Source: Planctomycetota bacterium (GTDB lineage Bacteria; Planctomycetota; PUPC01). From it: a DNA stretch of 33,657 nt. This document shows positions 23,160-31,382 of the stretch, in pieces. The first letter of the stretch is position 1. The number at the start of each line of letters is the position of its first letter. The stretch is from contig PUPC01000328.1 of NCBI GenBank assembly GCA_003553185.1, positions 1 through 33,657 of the forward strand. Direction: 5' to 3'. A program made the translations under genes and the position numbers. The notes beneath the pieces were generated by a model, which was not told the origin of the DNA, did not search any database, and saw nothing but the letters and a program-made list of their open reading frames with translations.

Positions 23160-25187
23160 TCATCGGTACTTTTCAATCTGCAGCCGAACCGCTTCGAGAC
23201 AGCGGGGGAGTGCGGGGCTTTGCGACCGTTCTCGGACGAACACCGGCACCCGCTCCAACGGGGCGGGATACCCGGCAATCTGTACCGGACCGTGATGCCA
23301 CGTGCCGTCGAACACATCCTGCCACCGCCCTTTGGGCAGGTACACGTCTCGCCGCTCCGTTCTGTCGAGCACGGGGGCAACCAGCAGGTCCTCGCCCAGG
23401 AAGTACTGGTCCTCGATCTCCTGGGCGACCTCGTCGTCCGGACGATGCAACAACATGTGCCGCATCAGCGGGACGCCGCGCGCGGCCCCCGCCCGGAACT
23501 GCTCTGTCAGATACGGGATGAGGGTGTAGTGCACCTTCGAGTAGGTCCGGTACAGATCAACGATCTCCGGCTCGAAGTCATACGGTCGGGTGACGGTCCC
23601 GTGGGTGGACATCACCGGCCCGAAGCAGGCGAGCTGGCAGCCGCGGGCGAACACCTCCGGCTCCGGATTCTCGTCGGGGTTGTCAGCCGGAATGTACCCG
23701 CCGAGGTCGTGCCCCATGAACGGTACGCCGGACAGGCCCAGCGAGAGGGCTGCTCTCAGGATCGCCCGGAGGAAGCGGAACTCCCGGCGCTGGTCGCCGC
23801 ACCAAACCCACGGGTACCGGGCGGCCCCGATCCCTCCTCCCCGGCTCCAGCATACCCCGCCATCGGGCCGCCGCTTTTGAAACAGGTTATACATCATCGT
23901 GTTGTATCGGACCGGATAGTAGTGGTGCATCCCGCGGGGTGTCCGGCCGGCCAGCTCGAGGTCGTGGTGTTCGGGGAACTGCTCGCAGAAGTCGATCTTC
24001 GCCCCGTCGACGCCCACATCGTCGAGCAGTCGGCCCCACACCTGTTCGGTCCACCAACGCACTGCCTCCGGGTTGGTGATATCGAGGAACCGGCTGCTCC
24101 GTCGGTTGGGCGCGTCGGCGGGGTTGTACGCCGCCGCCTCTTCCAGGTCCACAGTCCCGTCGGCCCGACTCACGCAATACGATTCGGCCTCGGGCAACTC
24201 ACTGATCAGCGGTCCTCGGACACGGCCGCAGGCGTCATAGACGAGCACCTTCTTGCCCGCTTGATGCAGCTCGTCGACCAGCTCTTTGAGGTCGTCATAC
24301 GTGCCGGTATCATACGTCGGCCAGCCCTCGATGATCACGCCCGACCACGGCAGGTCCAGTTCGGCCATCCGGGCCGCCATCGCCCGCACACCTTCAGGAG
24401 TCGAGAACTCCTTCGTCCGCCCGTGCCGGCTGACCAGCATCCCGAACGCCCAGTCCGGCGGGGTTGGTGATCTTCCTGTCAGGGTGGTAAGCGATTCGAG
24501 CACCGACCGGGGCGCCTCGTCGACAATGACATATAGGTCAAGCGGGGCGTCCAACTCGGAGACCGACCAGCGTGCGGGGTCCTCCACGCCGAGGTCGAGT
24601 GTCATGCCCTCGAACCGGTTAACGAAGATGCCGTAGCCGCCGCTGCTGAGCATGAAGGGGACGGGCAGGTAGCTGTTCCCTTCGGTCTCGCACCACCGGT
24701 CCTCGGCCCACACTTGCACAGAGCTGCCCCGTCGTTCGACCGCGTCAAATCGCTCGCCGGTCCCGTAAAGGCGCTCGTGCGATGTCAGTGTGCCGCCGAT
24801 GCGAAGGCCGGCTTCCTCCAGTTGAATCGAGTCGATTGCCGTGACCACCTCGTTGTCGACATCAAGGAACTCAATACGCATCGGCGGCCCGTACAGACGG
24901 ACGGACATCGCGATGTCCTCCCCGGATATCCGAACGCTTCCCTCGCTCTCCTCGGTCAGGGCAAGATCGCTCGAGCGAACATCCGGCTCCTCGGCCGATC
25001 CCCCCCCGGCCAGTTGAGCCGCGCCTTCATAATCGAACGTGCCGTCCGTAGCGCCCATCTGCAACCGCCAGGTATTCGGCATCGGCAGGCCGATACGGAA
25101 CGCCCGTTGCGTCCCGTTGTCTGCAATACCGTTCCACTCGACGGCGTCTCCGTTAACCGTGACATCTTCGATGCACTCGAATTCCAT
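23160..25187 (-). CDS. glycoside hydrolase family 31 alpha-glycosidase
   Basis: Retaining alpha-glycosidase of 675 residues, first gene of the operon. The beta-sandwich N-domain includes RLYGTGERFDAVERR at about residue 139. The catalytic barrel begins near PPDWAFGMLVSRHGR. Nucleophile Asp399 lies in VDGAKIDFCEQFP and acid/base Asp465 in YPWVWCGDQRREF. SRGGGIGAARYP and LGLSGVPFMGHDLGGY are standard GH31 substrate-pocket segments. The C-terminal beta domains include LLVAPVLDRTERRDVYLPKG. No signal peptide, so it should act on imported oligosaccharides. ATG 25187 follows GGAGCGAGG. Substrate could be an alpha-glucoside, alpha-xyloside, alpha-galactoside or sulfoquinovoside; I cannot decide, though sulfur-linked neighbours make the last worth testing. 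Confidence 0.93.
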   Translation of the reverse strand: MEFECIEDVTVNGDAVEWNGIADNGTQRAFRIGLPMPNTWRLQMGATDGTFDYEGAAQLAGGGSAEEPDVRSSDLALTEESEGSVRISGEDIAMSVRLYGPPMRIEFLDVDNEVVTAIDSIQLEEAGLRIGGTLTSHERLYGTGERFDAVERRGSSVQVWAEDRWCETEGNSYLPVPFMLSSGGYGIFVNRFEGMTLDLGVEDPARWSVSELDAPLDLYVIVDEAPRSVLESLTTLTGRSPTPPDWAFGMLVSRHGRTKEFSTPEGVRAMAARMAELDLPWSGVIIEGWPTYDTGTYDDLKELVDELHQAGKKVLVYDACGRVRGPLISELPEAESYCVSRADGTVDLEEAAAYNPADAPNRRSSRFLDITNPEAVRWWTEQVWGRLLDDVGVDGAKIDFCEQFPEHHDLELAGRTPRGMHHYYPVRYNTMMYNLFQKRRPDGGVCWSRGGGIGAARYPWVWCGDQRREFRFLRAILRAALSLGLSGVPFMGHDLGGYIPADNPDENPEPEVFARGCQLACFGPVMSTHGTVTRPYDFEPEIVDLYRTYSKVHYTLIPYLTEQFRAGAARGVPLMRHMLLHRPDDEVAQEIEDQYFLGEDLLVAPVLDRTERRDVYLPKGRWQDVFDGTWHHGPVQIAGYPAPLERVPVFVRERSQSPALPRCLEAVRLQIEKYR

Positions 25188-25438
25188 GCCTCGCTCCTAT
25201 CTGACGAGAGTGTACGCAGGGGTGATAATATGCGATGATTGCTGCGGGGGCACACGCGCTTGATGAAAACCGTATCGGGCAACGGAGGGGAGCCGCACCC
25301 TGTTGTTCTGTTCCTGCCTCAACCTCAACAACTCCGGCTTGGTTGTCGTTGTTGCGCGCCTATTATGGCACGGACTTTTTATTACGCAAGCGTACCGCCG
25401 CAGTAACTTTTTCCATCCGGTCGGGGGGCACCGCGTCC
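25188..25438. other. divergent intergenic region between GH31 and dprA
   Basis: No credible ORF. An imperfect inverted repeat of CAAC-rich and GTTG-rich arms spans about 25320-25354 (CAACCTCAACAAC versus GTTGTCGTTGTTG, nine-base loop). An AT-rich patch lies at 25361-25385. I found no well-spaced promoter for the minus-strand operon. The repeat is a candidate operator or leader hairpin for it. Confidence 0.35.
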
Positions 25439-25464
25439 TTGACATAAGGGGTTTGGTTTATAAT
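25439..25464 (+). promoter_or_regulatory. promoter-like boxes over the dprA start
   Basis: Perfect TTGACA (25439-25444) and perfect TATAAT (25459-25464) are only 14 bases apart, shorter than the usual 16-18. If used, transcription begins near 25471, a few bases before ATG 25475, giving a nearly leaderless mRNA. Confidence 0.4.
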
Positions 25465-25474
25465 GCTGTGTGGT

Positions 25475-26587
25475 ATGGATGACTCGCTGATCGGACTGGT
25501 CGCACTCAATCTCACCGAATCGATCACTTACGACGCCTATCGGGCGCTCGTCGAGCAGTTCGGCTCGGTGCGGCATGCACTCGCTGCGCCCCGGCGCGAA
25601 CTGGCCGCGGTCCCCGGCATAGGCAGGAAAACGGCGGCGAAGCTTCGGGGCCTGTCGAATGGGGATGCCGCCGTCGAGGAGATCGAGCAGGCCCGCGACA
25701 TCGACCTCGATATCATCACCTGCGAGGACGAACGATACCCCCATAACCTCCGGTTCGTGGGGGACCGCCCCATCGTCCTTTATGTCAGGGGCGAGATCAC
25801 CGACGCCGATACCCAGGCGATCTCGGTCGTTGGCTCACGACGGTGTACGCCATACGGGAGCGGCCAGGCGGAACGGTTCGCGGGCGAGTTGGCCGCGATG
25901 GGCTTCACCATTGTCAGCGGGCTCGCCCGGGGGATCGATGCCGCTGCCCACAAGGCGGCACTGGACGCCGGTGGCAGGACCCTCGCGGTCCTCGGCTCGG
26001 GCTTCGTCCATCTCTATCCCAAGCGATATGCCGGGCTGGCCGACCGGATCGCCGAACGGGGCGCGGTGATCTCGGAGTTCCCGATCGATACCCGACCCGC
26101 CCGCTGGAACTTCCCGCGCCGGAACCGGATCGTCAGCGGGCTGGGACTGGGCACGGTGGTGGTCGAGGCGGGCAGGCGGAGCGGAGCACTGATCACGGCT
26201 CGCACCGCCGCCGAGCAGGGCAAGGAAGTATTCGCCCTGCCCGGGCGGGTGACCGACCGACAGAGTTGGGGCACACTGGGCCTGATCCGCGACGGCGCCA
26301 CGCCCGTGGTCAATCCCGGCGACGTGGTCAGTGCCTTTCCCGAGGTCGCCGATGCCCTGGAGACCGAACGGCCCGGTCCGATGGCGAGGGCGGCCATCCC
26401 CGAACTGACGGAGCCGGAGAAAACGGTGTGGTCGGCCCTGGGCGACGAGCCGCGGCACGTCGATGAAGTGATCGCCGACTCGGGCTTGGGCGCGTCCCAG
26501 GTGTTGAGTACCCTGCTGGTGCTCGAGGTCAAGCACGTCGTGCGTCAGCACCCCGGAAAGCTGTTCAGCCGCGTCCAACATTCGTGA
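25475..26587 (+). CDS. dprA: DNA-processing protein DprA
   Basis: Binds incoming single-stranded DNA and loads RecA during natural transformation. An N-terminal helix-hairpin-helix region (AAVPGIGRKTAAKLRG) leads into the Rossmann-like DprA core with AISVVGSRRCTPYG, IVSGLARGIDAAAHKAAL, TLAVLGSGFVHLYP, FPRRNRIVSGLG, and VVVEAGRRSGALITARTAAEQGKEVFALPG. A C-terminal winged-helix DML1-like domain (EKTVWSALGDEPRHVDEVI ... LLVLEVKHVV) completes a full-length 370-residue protein. Start: ATG 25475 gives the usual (M)DDSLIGLVALNL opening; ATG 25463 is possible but lies inside the TATAAT box. Neither has a clear ribosome site. Its presence suggests competence or a DNA-repair role. Confidence 0.94.
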   Translation: MDDSLIGLVALNLTESITYDAYRALVEQFGSVRHALAAPRRELAAVPGIGRKTAAKLRGLSNGDAAVEEIEQARDIDLDIITCEDERYPHNLRFVGDRPIVLYVRGEITDADTQAISVVGSRRCTPYGSGQAERFAGELAAMGFTIVSGLARGIDAAAHKAALDAGGRTLAVLGSGFVHLYPKRYAGLADRIAERGAVISEFPIDTRPARWNFPRRNRIVSGLGLGTVVVEAGRRSGALITARTAAEQGKEVFALPGRVTDRQSWGTLGLIRDGATPVVNPGDVVSAFPEVADALETERPGPMARAAIPELTEPEKTVWSALGDEPRHVDEVIADSGLGASQVLSTLLVLEVKHVVRQHPGKLFSRVQHS

Positions 26588-26648
26588 TGATCACACGCCA
26601 GAGGTGGATACGGTGTGCCGATGCGTTTACGAGTCGCCGGAGTTGAGG

Positions 26649-26677
26649 TTGCGCGGTGTGGCGGCGGCTGGTATCCT
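26649..26677 (+). promoter_or_regulatory. probable promoter of the flavin-reductase-like gene
   Basis: TTGCGC (26649-26654) and TATCCT (26672-26677) are 17 bases apart with a TG at 26669-26670 making an extended -10. The gene starts 41 bases further on. Confidence 0.45.
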
Positions 26678-26718
26678 TTTCTGCGTGTTTTTTGGACCCG
26701 ATTGACGAGGAGGCAGCG

Positions 26719-27228
26719 ATGCTGAAGAAGACGACCGCCGGTACGGCAATGAAGCGAAAGTATCCCGAGGCGATCGCATGGGCGACCTGTGCGGACGAGA
26801 ATGGCGCCCCGAACGCCATCGCCCTCGGCTGGTCGATGTGCACCTCGAATGAACCGCCGATGCTGGCCATCTCGATCGGCCACACCCGATACAGCCACGA
26901 ACTGATCGAAGAATCGGGCGAGTTCGTGCTGGTGTTTCCCAGCGAAAAAATGGTGGACGCAACGATGGTCGTCGGCACGAAGTCGGGCCGGCACGGTGAC
27001 AAGATGGAGGAGGCGGGGGTGACCCTGCTGCCCGGCACCGTCGTTGATGCCCCGCTGGTGGACGACGCCTGTGCCAACTTCGAGTGCAAGGTGGCGGGTG
27101 CGTTGAAGACGGGCGATCACACCATCTTCGCCGGAGAGGTCGTCGCCGCACACGTCGGCCCCGAGGATGCGCGCCGTATCTACATCCCCGGCGGCAACAG
27201 GCAATTCAGTCCCGTCGAGCCGGTGTAG
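26719..27228 (+). CDS. flavin reductase-like FMN-binding split-barrel protein
   Basis: A 169-residue protein of the flavin reductase-like family, which binds FMN in a split beta-barrel and reduces flavins for partner enzymes or has unassigned redox roles. Typical segments are WATCADENGAPNAIALGWSMCTSNEPPMLAIS near residue 25, TRYSHELIEESGEFVLVFPS, VVGTKSGRHGDKMEEAGV and FECKVAGALKTGDHTIFAGEVVAAHV. Those strands include the usual phosphate- and isoalloxazine-binding stretches. ATG 26719 is fixed by GAGGAGG six bases upstream; the longer frame from 26656 starts in the promoter. It is followed after 15 bases by a glycosyltransferase gene. The electron acceptor is unknown. Confidence 0.88.
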   Translation: MLKKTTAGTAMKRKYPEAIAWATCADENGAPNAIALGWSMCTSNEPPMLAISIGHTRYSHELIEESGEFVLVFPSEKMVDATMVVGTKSGRHGDKMEEAGVTLLPGTVVDAPLVDDACANFECKVAGALKTGDHTIFAGEVVAAHVGPEDARRIYIPGGNRQFSPVEPV

Positions 27229-27243
27229 CGGCATCCGCCAACG

Positions 27244-28212
27244 ATGGCAGGTATGACCGGAAGTCCCGGCGGGAGGTGGGAGCGGACCGGGCGGATGGAA
27301 TGCGGCCCCGCCGGTCCCCGCGTGCTGGTAATTCGACCGGGTGCCCTGGGCGATTCCATGCTCACCGAGCCGGTGCTCGCTGCAATCCGGGACCATGAAC
27401 CGGGCGGGACAGTTCGCTTGGCCGGTCGCCCCGAGTATCTGGAACTGCTCGTCTGCGGGGCCGGGGCCGATGCCGTGCTCGATTTCGACGGCCCTGCCTT
27501 CACCTCACTGTTCTCCACCGGCCCGGTCCAACTCCCCGGTTACGAAATCATCGTCGCGTTCCTCCCCGATCCGGACGACCGATTGCGAAACCGCCTGCGG
27601 TCCGTCGCCGACCGGGTTGTCGTGCTTGACCCTCGCCCGTCCGACGGGAACCATATCATCGACCATCTGCTCTCTGCCCTCGCCCCGCTCGACATTGTGC
27701 CGGTCCGCCGCCGTCCCCGCATCAATCCAACCGCCGAATGGAGATCGGCCGCGCGGCCGCTGGTACCGGTCGGAGAGTACGCCGTCATCCACGTGGGCAG
27801 CGGCGGTGAACGGAAGCTCTGGCCGGCCGAGCGATGGGCCGAAGTGATCGAGCAGACCGAGCCGGCACCGGTGCTGCTCACCTGCGGTCCGGCCGACCGC
27901 CGGACGGTGGCCGACGTGCAAGCGCAGAGCGGATACTCGGGGCGGGTGACTGTGATATCGGGCCAGCCGCTCACCACCATCGCCGGCCTGCTTGCCGGAG
28001 CCGGGGTCTACTTGGGATGCGACTGCGGAGTGACGCACCTGGCCGCTGCGGTCGGGGCGCCGACCATTGCCCTGTTCGGGCCGACCGATCCGGCTGCCTG
28101 GGGGCCACGGGGAGAACGCGTAACGATCATCCGGGGCGACGAGGGTGCCATGGCATCGATATCGACCGAAGCCGTTCTGTCGGCGACATCGGTACTGGGC
28201 TGGCCGGGGTAA
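27244..28212 (+). CDS. glycosyltransferase family 9 (heptosyltransferase-like)
   Basis: Predicted to add a heptose or other sugar to lipopolysaccharide core or a related surface glycan at the inner membrane. The GT9 opening VLVIRPGALGDSMLTEPVLAAI is near residue 27. YAVIHVGSGGERKLWPAERWAEVI and the C-terminal donor-binding segment GCDCGVTHLAAAVGAPTIALFGPTDPAAWGP complete the family pattern. The length of 322 residues is normal. The start is uncertain: ATG 27244 leaves about 24 extra residues before the fold, and ATG 27295 would give a more usual N-terminus but its GGGAG is 12 bases away. It is consistent with a diderm envelope, as are the secretin and the lipoprotein. Confidence 0.85.
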   Translation: MAGMTGSPGGRWERTGRMECGPAGPRVLVIRPGALGDSMLTEPVLAAIRDHEPGGTVRLAGRPEYLELLVCGAGADAVLDFDGPAFTSLFSTGPVQLPGYEIIVAFLPDPDDRLRNRLRSVADRVVVLDPRPSDGNHIIDHLLSALAPLDIVPVRRRPRINPTAEWRSAARPLVPVGEYAVIHVGSGGERKLWPAERWAEVIEQTEPAPVLLTCGPADRRTVADVQAQSGYSGRVTVISGQPLTTIAGLLAGAGVYLGCDCGVTHLAAAVGAPTIALFGPTDPAAWGPRGERVTIIRGDEGAMASISTEAVLSATSVLGWPG

Positions 28213-28244
28213 TGGTATCGCAGGGGGGGAACGTTTCGAGGCCG

Positions 28245-29489
28245 CTATCGCTCCCGCTCGCCGACGATGAGGTTGAGGGCCTGGTTCTGGTCGCCGCGTC
28301 GAACGAGAATCCGGCCGCGGGAGCCGGGGTTCATTCGCTGTAGCAGTTGGTAATAATTGCGTCTGGATCGGATTCGGACCGCTCCTGCGCCGAACTGGAA
28401 CCCGACGAGTTGGTCGCCCGGTTTCACGCCGGCCGCCTCGGCCGGGCTCCCCTCGTCCACGCTCTGGATTACGAGCGACGTTCGGCTCCTGAGTTCGAAC
28501 TCAATCCCGATGTATGCTTGACCATGAGGGGTGGTCACGATGTGTGCGGTGTGTAGTTCATCGTGTTCGCCCCGCTGCAGGGTCACCTTCACTTCCATCC
28601 CCACCGGGTAGCGGCCCAACGCAATCCGGTAGCTTCGCATATCAACGACCGGGGCATTGTCCATTGCGACGATGACATCACCCGCCTGCAGTCCGGCCTC
28701 GGCGGCGGGTGTGTTCGGGCGCACCGACTCGATCTCGGCGGGGCTGTCGAGGTCGGACGGCAGGGAGACGCCCTCGATCCTTCCGATGGGGACCTGGCCG
28801 CCCCCGGCCGCCTTGAGCATGGGCAGGAACCGCTTGACCTGGTTCGCCGAAATGGCGTACCCGACGCCGGTGTTCTGGCGCAGTCCGAACCGGGTCTGTA
28901 TCTGGGCGTTCACACCGACCATCTCGCCGCGCAGATTGATCAGCGGGCCGCCGGAGTTACCGGGGTTGATCGGGGCGTCGGTCTGGATCGCGTCGAAGGC
29001 GAACGGGCGGGGGATATTCACGCCGCTGATCACCCCAAGGGTGACCGTGGGCTGACCGTCAATGTTGCCCAGCGCGAACGGGTTGCCGATGGCGATCACC
29101 CGGTCACCGATCTCGACCTGGTCGGAATCGGCGAGCGGGAGATAAGGGAGGTCCTGGCCGCCGTCGATCTTCAGCAGGCACAGGTCGGTGGCTGGCGATA
29201 TGCCGACCACCCGGGCGGGGTGATAGGTGCCGTCGGCGGTACGGACCTGCCAGCGCCTGCTGTTGCGGGTCACGTGGGCGTTCGTTATCACATACCCGTC
29301 GGGCGAGATGATTGCCCCGGACCCGCCGCCGACGAACACGAACGCCGGCAGGCAGTCCTGGATCACATGGGCGACGCCCCGCTGGGCAATGTCCTTCGGT
29401 GTGTGGGCGGCCACGGCCCTACCGGCTCCGGAAACAGCAACCGCGGCCAGCAACGTGATGAAAAGTTGTCGAATGCAGTGGCGTTTCAT
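28245..29489 (-). CDS. HtrA/Deg-type serine protease with two PDZ domains
   Basis: Periplasmic quality-control protease of 414 residues. A signal peptide (MKRHCIRQLFITLLAAVAVSG) precedes a trypsin-like domain with an intact triad: His72 in ITNAHV, Asp102 in ATDLCLLKI, and Ser179 in NPGNSGGPL. GNPFALGN and VGYAISANQVKRFLP are typical Deg segments. Two PDZ domains follow (AEAGLQAGDVIVAMDNAPV at about 265-290 and AEAAGVKPGDQLVGF near 355). The ATG at 29489 follows the stop of the upstream gene by a single base (TGAcATG), so translation is coupled. The gene name degP or degQ is not assigned because the family is large and paralogous. Confidence 0.94.
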   Translation of the reverse strand: MKRHCIRQLFITLLAAVAVSGAGRAVAAHTPKDIAQRGVAHVIQDCLPAFVFVGGGSGAIISPDGYVITNAHVTRNSRRWQVRTADGTYHPARVVGISPATDLCLLKIDGGQDLPYLPLADSDQVEIGDRVIAIGNPFALGNIDGQPTVTLGVISGVNIPRPFAFDAIQTDAPINPGNSGGPLINLRGEMVGVNAQIQTRFGLRQNTGVGYAISANQVKRFLPMLKAAGGGQVPIGRIEGVSLPSDLDSPAEIESVRPNTPAAEAGLQAGDVIVAMDNAPVVDMRSYRIALGRYPVGMEVKVTLQRGEHDELHTAHIVTTPHGQAYIGIEFELRSRTSLVIQSVDEGSPAEAAGVKPGDQLVGFQFGAGAVRIRSRRNYYQLLQRMNPGSRGRILVRRGDQNQALNLIVGERER

Positions 29490-29490
29490 G

Positions 29491-31230
29491 TCATTCTTCC
29501 TCGCCCAGCGTAACCTCGATTTCCATTCTCCGAGCCAGCCGCCGGATGGTCAGAGTCACTCGGTCGCCCAGGTTTTTCGAGCGGATCAGGTTGGCCAGGT
29601 CGGCCTCGCCCTCGACGGGCACCCCGTCCACCTCCAGGATCGAGTCATTTCGCCTCAAGCCCGCCCGGTCGGCCGGGGAATCGTCGCGTACTCGAGCGAC
29701 AAGCACCCCCTCGAGGTCGACCGCGCCCGGAGCAACGATTACCCCCAGCATCGGTCGCGGCCGCCTGGTGATCTTTTCGCCCCGTTTCATCTGCTCAAAT
29801 GTTTCCGTCCACTTTTCTGCTCCCGTGGCAAATGCGATCCCCGAATTCTGGCCGTGACGCGATCGGGTGGATATCCCGCCGATGATGCCCACGCACCGCC
29901 CGTCGAGGCCGACCAACGCCCCGCCGGTGTTGCCCACGTTCGCTGCGGCATCGAACTGCAACATCTCGTTGGGACCGCGGCCGATGGCGCTGATGATGCC
30001 CGTCGTGAGTGTCAGGGCTTTGGGCGACGGGCTTCGCCCGATCGCGCAGACGTAATCGCCCAATGCGACATCGGGGTTCATTTCGATGGCGGGAAGCCCG
30101 TCTTCCTCGACCTTGAGCAGGGCGAGATCGTGTTCCTGGTCCCAGCCAACGACCTCCGCTTCCAGCTCCCGGCCGTCCGCGAGGACCACCCGTATCGCGT
30201 TCAGTTCGCCGGCAATATTAAAATAACTGGTCGCGACCCATCCGTCGGGGTCCACGATCACCCCGGTAACCGTCGCTTCTTCGGGCCGGCTGTGCAGCTC
30301 GGCCAGAATCCTTTGCCGTCCCGTCGGCGAGCCCGAGCCACGCCGTCGTCTCCTGGGCGCGAACCGCTGGTCGTCCTTCTCCCTGTCGATCTGAATGGCG
30401 ACGACCGAGTCCTGGACACTCCGCACCGCGTTGCGGAATGTGGTGGATCGTTCCTCCCATTCGGGGAATATGGGGGCGCCGGCCGACATAACGGTCGGCA
30501 GCAATTCTTCCGGGACCTCCTGCCCCCGCTGTTCGAGGTCGTTCCGGATCGCTGTCCGAAGGTCATCCAGCATCACCTCGATGGGTACGGCGACGCCGAG
30601 CCATCTGGCATCGGAGACGTTGAGACTGAGCACGCCGATCACGCGGCCGCTCCCGTCGAGGAGCGGTCCGCCGTCGCTTCCCGGGTTCGTCGCTGCGGTC
30701 GTCTCGACGACTTCGCCCAGATAGACGGGCTGTTCGGCGAGGGAGCGGGTCACCTCGTATCGCCCGCTCATCAGACCGACGCTGGTGGTCAGTTCGCCAG
30801 CCCGGGTGGCCGAGTGAAACGAGTTGGCCACTGTGATGACCACCTCGCCCAGTTCCACCGAAGCCGACTCGCGTATCTCGAAATGGGGGAAGGGAACGTC
30901 GGCGGGCGGTGATACCCGGATGAGCGAGAGTTCCGTCGCCTCGTCCGCCTTGACCAACTCGCCCTGAAGCTGATAGTGCCCGGGCGAGACAATATTAATT
31001 TCGTCGCAGTTCGGCGGGACGACCGTCGTTGATGTGAGCACATACCCGAGTGGCGAGATGACCGAGCCGGTCCCGTAGAACGAGGCGGCCGGAGTGTCGT
31101 CCACCTCGGGGCGGCTCGCGGTGATGGCGACCGTCGCCCGGCCGGGCAGTTCGCGGGCCGGAATCTCCTCTCCAGCCAGCAGACCGGGCAACAGCAGGCA
31201 AAATGCCAGGCAAAAGAGCGACTTTTTCAC
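29491..31230 (-). CDS. tandem HtrA-like pseudoprotease with C-terminal PDZ domain
   Basis: A 579-residue exported protein with two trypsin-like domains that keep the fold pattern but not the catalytic residues. In domain 1 the His position is Thr69 (TSTTVV for TNAHVV), the Asp position is Glu100 (EATELSLIRV), and the Ser position is Asp186 (NPGSDGGPL). In domain 2 the His is Phe337 (TSYFNI), Asp368 is kept (HDLALLKV), and the Ser is Thr435 (NVGNTGGALV). An Arg-rich linker (APRRRRRG) precedes domain 2. One PDZ domain lies at the end (ADRAGLRRNDSILEVDGVPV). GTG 31230 is chosen because the signal peptide starts there and AAGGA is seven bases upstream. The adjacent active HtrA is the likely partner or target. 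Confidence 0.9.
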   Translation of the reverse strand: MKKSLFCLAFCLLLPGLLAGEEIPARELPGRATVAITASRPEVDDTPAASFYGTGSVISPLGYVLTSTTVVPPNCDEINIVSPGHYQLQGELVKADEATELSLIRVSPPADVPFPHFEIRESASVELGEVVITVANSFHSATRAGELTTSVGLMSGRYEVTRSLAEQPVYLGEVVETTAATNPGSDGGPLLDGSGRVIGVLSLNVSDARWLGVAVPIEVMLDDLRTAIRNDLEQRGQEVPEELLPTVMSAGAPIFPEWEERSTTFRNAVRSVQDSVVAIQIDREKDDQRFAPRRRRRGSGSPTGRQRILAELHSRPEEATVTGVIVDPDGWVATSYFNIAGELNAIRVVLADGRELEAEVVGWDQEHDLALLKVEEDGLPAIEMNPDVALGDYVCAIGRSPSPKALTLTTGIISAIGRGPNEMLQFDAAANVGNTGGALVGLDGRCVGIIGGISTRSRHGQNSGIAFATGAEKWTETFEQMKRGEKITRRPRPMLGVIVAPGAVDLEGVLVARVRDDSPADRAGLRRNDSILEVDGVPVEGEADLANLIRSKNLGDRVTLTIRRLARRMEIEVTLGEEE

Positions 31231-31281
31231 TGTATATTCCTTAATCCGACCAGGGAGCGGACAGGCGATATTATTGATTAT

Positions 31282-31309
31282 AGTATACCAGAAAGCCGGT
31301 TCTCGGCAA
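31282..31309 (-). promoter_or_regulatory. promoter of the pseudoprotease/HtrA operon
   Basis: On the minus strand TTGCCG (31309-31304) and TATACT (31287-31282) are 16 bases apart, with TG one base before the -10 (extended -10). Transcription would start near 31275, about 45 bases before the GTG start. A T6 run just upstream, at 31310-31320, might belong to a weak terminator of the pseudopilin gene. Confidence 0.5.
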
Positions 31310-31382
31310 TCAAAAAAGGCGGCCAAAACAGGCGACCGGTCCGGGCACGCCTATGAGGTCTGATGCTTGCCGGGGGAGCCGA

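Noticed and set aside
22239-24470. 743-codon open frame on the plus strand
   Set aside because: It lies entirely opposite the GH31 and oxidoreductase genes, has no family motif, and is explained by GC-rich codon bias that removes stops from the antisense frame.
29227-30912. 561-codon open frame on the plus strand
   Set aside because: Opposite the pseudoprotease and HtrA genes, with composition typical of an antisense shadow.
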